From the NCBI GenBank assembly GCA_029582155.1, contig CM055908.1:21553406-21617405 (forward strand): a stretch of DNA of 64,000 nt, in the 5' to 3' direction. Positions 59,007-64,000 of this stretch are shown one piece after another. The notes beneath the pieces are model-generated. The model worked only from the letters and a program-made list of their open reading frames with translations. It ran no database searches and had not been told where the DNA came from. The position numbers and the translations under genes were made by a program. Every line of letters begins with the position of its first letter. Within the stretch, counting starts at the first letter, position 1. Source of the DNA: Panopea generosa. Lineage: Eukaryota > Mollusca > Bivalvia > Adapedonta > Hiatellidae.

Positions 59007-59998
59007 AATAAGGAGAGGGAGGAGGAGGTGAAAGAGTAAGTTCAGACTTTGCATAATTAACCATAATAATTATGCTATTTTCGAACATTACTCGATCGTT
59101 TCAATGGCGCCATTGCGCTTTTATATCTCTGACTGGATGCTGTTATGCCAACTGCCGCTGACTACTGATTTTGTTTTATGTAAACAGTAACATATTCTTA
59201 TCTATGCATGGTGTGATCTTTTCAAAATTTAAAATTATCACTAGCTTCCGGTTTTTCAGTATAATTTTTCTGACATTTAGTCCACGGTGACAGTTTGCAG
59301 ACCAGCAACTCTCAATTCTCACCAAATTTTCGCGGCGCCCCGTGGAGAGTAATAAAGAGATATCACAGTATATTACACACAGAGCGGGGCGACTCGGCCC
59401 TGGTGTAACCAGTTCCGGCTACACATGCTTCAAATAGATTTATCAAATGAAATGGATTTGAACCAATTTACAAAACGATTTATAGGACAATCCCCAAATT
59501 GGAGGGAACCATGGTCGATGTAATTCTGTTTAGATAAGACTGGTATAGGGTTTATGGGTGCCATTGATACGTTTCAAGATTGAAAGATAGAGATACCGCC
59601 ATGCAGTTTGTTGTTTCTAATTAATTCATATTTTCTTTTCGTCAAACACATGGACAAGCATCAACATTATCTATTTCCAGTATTAACATACATGATTGGT
59701 GCTCAATAAACACATTTCAGAACCAACATAAAAAAATAAAGTCTGGTAATTTTAACTACTTGTTGCTAATATATGCTTCTACCTTTTCTAAAAACAACAA
59801 ATGTATGGGATACTACCGTCATATGGGTTATGGGCGCGTGGTCGGGCGCATTTGTAGTGTATATAGTTAAAAGTTTTAGTTTGTAATATTTTACAGTAGG
59901 TTCAGTCTGTCTGCAGTATTTTATATATAGAAAATTGTTTATATTCTTGTATTAATGTTGTTGGTTTTATTTTTGTTGTTTTCTTTTATTTTTGTCCC
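59007..59998. other. Non-coding stretch, nothing recognised
   Basis: No gene seen. T-rich from about 59940 onward. Confidence 0.4.
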
Positions 59999-60036
59999 CT
60001 GATGAAGGCGTAAAGCCGAAATCTAGCTAAAGATAT
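59999..60036 (+). ncRNA. Hammerhead-ribozyme-like motif (candidate)
   Basis: CTGATGA (59999-60005), then a small stem GGC-GTAAA-GCC (60007-60017), GAAA (60018-60021) and an ATCT...AGAT stem (60021-60024 / 60031-60034) followed by A: the core order of a hammerhead ribozyme. Against it: an extra A precedes stem II and no convincing stem I is visible. Such motifs occur in Penelope-like retroelements (family knowledge), but no Penelope open frame is seen nearby. Confidence 0.3.
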
Positions 60037-60318
60037 CTCGTTATAAGTTAATCGATTAGGCAATTTTTGGGTTATACTTTTTCTTCAAATGTCTTTAATT
60101 TTCATAAATAAAACAAATTACAGAAGTTTGAAGAAAAGGTATTATCCCTTTACACTAATTTCAGCAACTACTAGTAGACAATACAATAATGTTATACCAA
60201 TATGTTTACAGGCCATGCATGTATCAAGGTTAGTAAACACAGATACATCAATATGACAGGTACGCGTATTAAAACATACATCACCTATACAGATACATAA
60301 AATGAATAGATTTCGAAT
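60037..60318. other. Spacer before the 43-bp array
   Basis: AT-rich, nothing recognised. Confidence 0.4.
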
Positions 60319-61979
60319 TGTGCGATATAGTTCCCCAGAGCAGTTCACATATCTGGTAAAACCCGAGCGTCCCAAGGCCGGAGCAGCACATATCTGGTAG
60401 AACCCAAGCGTCCCAAGGCCGGAGCAGCTCATATATCTGGTAAAACCCAAACGTCCCAAGGCCGGAGCAGTTCACATATCTGGTAAAACCCGAGCGTCCC
60501 AAGGCCGGAGCAGTTCACATGTTTGGTAAAACCCGAGCATCCCAAGGCCAGAGCAGCTCACATATCTGGTAAAACCCAAGCGTCCCAAGGCTGGAGCAGT
60601 TCACATATCTGGTAAACCCGAGCCTACCAAGGCCGAAGCAGCTCACATATCTGGTAAAACCCGAGCCTCCCAAGGCCGAAGCAGCTCACATATCTGGTAA
60701 AACCCGAGCCTCCCAAGGCCGGAGCAGTTCACATATCACGTAAAACCCGAGCGTCCCAAGGCCGGAGCAGCTCACATATCTGGTAAAACCCGAGCCTCCC
60801 AAGGCCGGAGCAGCTCACATATCTGGTAAAACCCGAGCCTCCCAAGGCCGGAGCAGTTCACATATCTGGTAAAACCCGAGCGTTCCAAGGCCGGAGCAGC
60901 TCACATATCTGGTAAAACCCGAGCGTTCCAAGGCCGGAGCAGCTCACATATCTGGTAAAAGCTGAGCGTCCCAAGGCCGGAGCAGTTCACATATCTGGTA
61001 AACCCGAGCATCCCAAGGCCGGAGCATCTCACATATCTGGTAAAACCTGAGCCTCCCAAGGCCGAAGCAGCTCACATATCTGGTAAAACCCGAGCCTCCC
61101 AAGGCCGGAGCAGCTCACATATCTGGTAAAACCCGAGCCTCCCAAGGCCGGAGCAGTTCACATATCTGGTAAAACCCGAGCATTCCAAGGCCGGAGCAGC
61201 TCACATATCTGGTAAAACCCGAGCGTCCCAAGGCCGGAGCAGTTCACATATCTGATAAAACCCGAGCCTCCCAAGGCCGGAGCAGTTCACATATCTGGTA
61301 AAACCCGAGCCTCCCAAAGCCGGAGCAGCTCACATATCTGGTAAAACCCGAGCGTTCCAAGGCCGGAGCAGCTCACATATCTGGTAAAACCCGAGCCTCC
61401 CAAGGCCGGGGCAGTTTACATATCTGGTAAAACCTGAGCGTTCCAAGGCCGGAGCAGTTCACATATCTGGTAAAACCCGAGCCTCCCAACGCCGGAGCAG
61501 TTCACATATCTGGTAAAACCCGAGCGTTCCAAGGCCGGAGCAGCTCACATAATTGTTAAAACCCGAGCCTCCCAAGGCCGGAGCAGTTCACATATCTGGT
61601 AAAACCCGAGCCTCCCAACGCCGGAGCAGTTCACATATCTGGTAAAACCCGAGCGTTCCAAGGCCGGAGCAGCTCACATAATTGTTAAAACCCGAGCCTC
61701 CCAAGGCCTGAGCAGCTCACATAATTGTTAAAACCCGAGCCTCCCAAAGCCGGAGCAGCTCACATATCTGGTAAAACCAGAGCGTTCCAAGGCCGGAGCA
61801 GCTCACATATCTGGTAAAACCAGAGCGTTCCAAGGTCGGAGCAGCTCACATATCTGGTAAAACCCGAGCATCCCAAAGCCGGGGCACCTCACATATCTGG
61901 TAAAACCCGAGCGTCCCAAGGCCGGAGCAGCTCACATATCTGGTAAAACCCGAGCGTCCCAAGGGAACTATATCGCACA
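60319..61979. mobile_element. 43-bp tandem array enclosed by a 16-bp inverted repeat
   Basis: TGTGCGATATAGTTCC at 60319-60334 and its exact reverse complement GGAACTATATCGCACA at 61964-61979 bracket the array with no gap. This is the layout of a TIR element whose interior has been filled by tandem repeats. No transposase, and target duplications are not obvious. Confidence 0.7.
60335..61963. repeat. 43-bp minisatellite, about 38 copies
   Basis: The unit is built from CTCACATATCTGGTAAAACC, CGAGC(G/C)(T/T)(C/T)CCAAGG and CCGGAGCAG. Variants: CTCACATAATTGTTAAAAC, GAGCGTTCC, GAGCCTCCC. 43 is not a multiple of three, so long open frames do not persist. Confidence 0.95.
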
Positions 61980-63429
61980 GCAGGATACAAATTGTGTTAT
62001 ATGTCTTTATTAACAAAAACAAATAATTTTGTACAGAAAGTGCCGTATTTCCTAAAGTCTGACTAAAGGGAAATAAATCTCACCGGGAAAATCATTTTTG
62101 TTTCCCCAGAAAATCTCTATAATTAATATTAATATGTAAATGCAACATAGGCAGAATGCAACATAAGAATTTATCACATATAAAACACATATAAAGTGAA
62201 GTCGTAGTTACAGCAACTGAACCACTAGCAATACGTTTCATTCTTTCCGTGAGTGTATCTTTATCTTCAATGTGCATGACAAAGTTGCTGCGTGGGCATC
62301 ACACCCAGATGGTTCCTTGATATAAAATTACTGTGAATTGCCTTCGTATGACATTTCATACTTCTGTGGTTCTTGAAGATCTAAGGCACACAGCTTGATC
62401 CAATCTGCAAACTAGTTATATACTAAATAGAACAACCAACCTGCCACCTGACATTTTATGTACCTGTCATTTTGTGTGTTTTATTAGAAAGTATCAAAGC
62501 AATTTCCGCGGAAATTTGGACTTGAATCAATCTGATCACCTCGGCCTTTATGCTACACAATAGTGTATTATACGGAGGATACGGAAATATCCGATGTTTC
62601 ACGATTGGACTTAAATAAGAAAGGACGCCGCCATGTCAAATCAATACATAGTTGTCTGTTTATATCGTATACACATTTTGGTAAAGTTACTCAGTATTTT
62701 GACGAAGATATTAGAATACATAAGTGGCGGGTCAGTATGTTTGTGGGCTTTTAAGTTGTGAATAAATGCCAATTATTTGCCTACATATAAGTATAGTTGT
62801 TACTTCTCATGAGCCCATTAAGTGCAACTGTGTACCACATTCTCTACTTTTGTACATTCCACGAGATTCCCAAGTATGGCACGGAAACATGTTGGTATTA
62901 ACAGAGATTTAGTCACTGGTGTTAACTTGATGGTCTTAGCCATATCATTCTAAGTATTCCTTCTTCTTGGACGTGCGTTTACTGGTTAGACATGAATGTT
63001 CTTCCAGTTGCGAAGTTCAATCTGAAAACACACACACACCGGACATACTTTTCACATCATATTCGACCGAAAAAAATACATAACCTAATAATCGAAACAG
63101 TTTTGAAAATCTCACGTAGTAATAAATTATATAGTTTAAACAAAACTCACCAGCGGATCTAAACGGGAACCGGGAATCCGCACACACTCCCTTAAATTTC
63201 AAAACATTAAAAAGGTACCTATTTTACTACAGCGGAATTTGCGATGCCAACAGATATGGCCTTGACCTTGAGGTTGTTGTTGTATGTGAACGTACGTGCC
63301 AGTCATCTCTGCGAAGAATTACGTAGGCGACACCACTGGCCATCCTTCTATATAATTGTATTGATACGTTTAATTAATATTCTCTAAAGCTTCAATGCAG
63401 ACGTTTTGTTTAAACTTATTTATTTTATT
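61980..63429. other. Non-coding stretch, nothing recognised
   Basis: Short open frames only (60-63 codons). No domain or RNA recognised. Confidence 0.4.
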
Positions 63430-63612
63430 TCGATTGTGAAACAAGTTCTTACAACTTAGACAAATCACGCTCGAAATCGTTTTTGGTTAGAACCAGTATT
63501 AAGCATATGCGTGAACGTGTCTTGCTCAACGACGCCACACATTGCCGTGGCGGAGGATCGAACCCACGACCCTCTGATCATTGGTTCGGTGCTCTACCAC
63601 TGGACCACTGAC
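63430..63612 (-). mobile_element. tRNA-derived SINE, minus strand
   Basis: On the minus strand the head shows an A-box-like TGGTCCAGTGGTAGAGCACC (63588-63607) and a B-box GGTCGTGGGTTCGATCC (63555-63571), then a body with TTGAGCAAGACACGTTCACG and TTAATACTGGTTCTAACCA. The D and anticodon arms do not pair, so it is not a functional tRNA gene. The body matches the fragment at 4985-5094. Confidence 0.8.
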
Positions 63613-64000
63613 AATGACCTCTGATGTAGAGACCTTGTTATTATATTCTGCACATCTTCTTCATGAAGTGAACATTTATGTCTACCTATATAACAAATCT
63701 TTACATTCATGTACGAGTTACGGAGAGGACATTTGGCGTCGAAATATGACCTTGACATTTGAGCGATATCCTGGCAGCTTTATCAAAATCTATATATGGC
63801 ATTAACACACAGTTATGTATTGATTTGACGTAGCAGTGTTCTGTCTTATTCAAGTCCAAATTTCCGAGGAAACTGCTTTGATACATTTTAAGAAACGCAT
63901 GTCAGGTAAATAAAATGTCAGATGACGGGTTTATAATGATTTCCCCCCGCACGCTTGATGTTATCTATGACAATAGGTGTGTGCATGCATGATAAAAGTC
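63613..64000. other. End of window, nothing recognised
   Basis: Non-coding AT-rich DNA; a 74-codon open frame overlaps the SINE and is judged chance. Confidence 0.4.

Noticed and set aside
58736-59054. Poly-Ser/Leu, poly-Ile and poly-Met open frames
   Set aside because: Translation of a trinucleotide microsatellite.
63535-63612. A functional tRNA gene on the minus strand
   Set aside because: A- and B-box motifs are present but the D and anticodon stems do not pair; it continues into a SINE body seen elsewhere in the window.

Overview
This is an AT-rich, intron- and repeat-rich animal genomic window. It carries one recognisable host gene, a fibroblast growth factor receptor (FGFR) on the + strand, spread over about 20.8 kb (17407-38223). 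The receptor is clearly invertebrate: it has a very short C-tail and an unusual kinase insert. The surrounding repeats (tRNA-derived SINEs, small TIR elements, long minisatellites, and a family starting with a GCTCGCC/GGACGAAGTCC hairpin) resemble those of molluscs. I infer a lophotrochozoan, most likely a bivalve or other mollusc. The species assignment is inference only.

Layout. 1-17 kb: no convincing gene. It holds a 36-bp minisatellite (6.26-8.47 kb), smaller tandem repeats, a hAT-like MITE (12751-13064), a SINE fragment and two copies of a TTAA-flanked MITE; one of these lies about 125 bp upstream of the FGFR start exon. 17.4-38.2 kb: FGFR. Fifteen coding exons join in one frame with GT/AG introns and compatible phases to give 822 codons plus a stop. 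The order is signal peptide, Ig D1, acid box, Ig D2, Ig D3, transmembrane helix, split tyrosine kinase, short tail with a PLC-gamma-type tyrosine. Its introns hold a 980-bp TIR element, two Tc1/mariner-like MITEs, a complete TTAA MITE, a tRNA-derived SINE, a structured mobile element and several private minisatellites. 38.2-43.4 kb: 3' UTR and intergenic DNA with one internally deleted TTAA MITE.

43.4-62 kb is dominated by tandem arrays: 57-bp units (43403-46240), abutting 28-31-bp units with a 310-bp higher-order repeat (46241-48830), a CAA tract, 72-bp units (49901-53310), and 43-bp units enclosed by a 16-bp inverted repeat (60319-61979). Between them lie molluscan-type interspersed repeats (53.6-55.2 kb), a decayed hAT transposase C-terminus (55.9-56.3 kb), microsatellites and a possible hammerhead-like motif near 60.0 kb. 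62-64 kb ends with a minus-strand tRNA-derived SINE. Many long open frames in the arrays arise only because the unit lengths are multiples of three; I do not call them genes.

Functionally, the only system I can support is FGF signalling through the FGFR. I see no other complete gene and no operon-like arrangement. The most unusual points are the tandem-duplicated YEKP motif in the FGFR kinase insert, the stepwise collapse of a long palindrome across four MITE copies, compensatory changes in a terminal hairpin shared by two repeat copies, and a minisatellite enclosed by inverted repeats.
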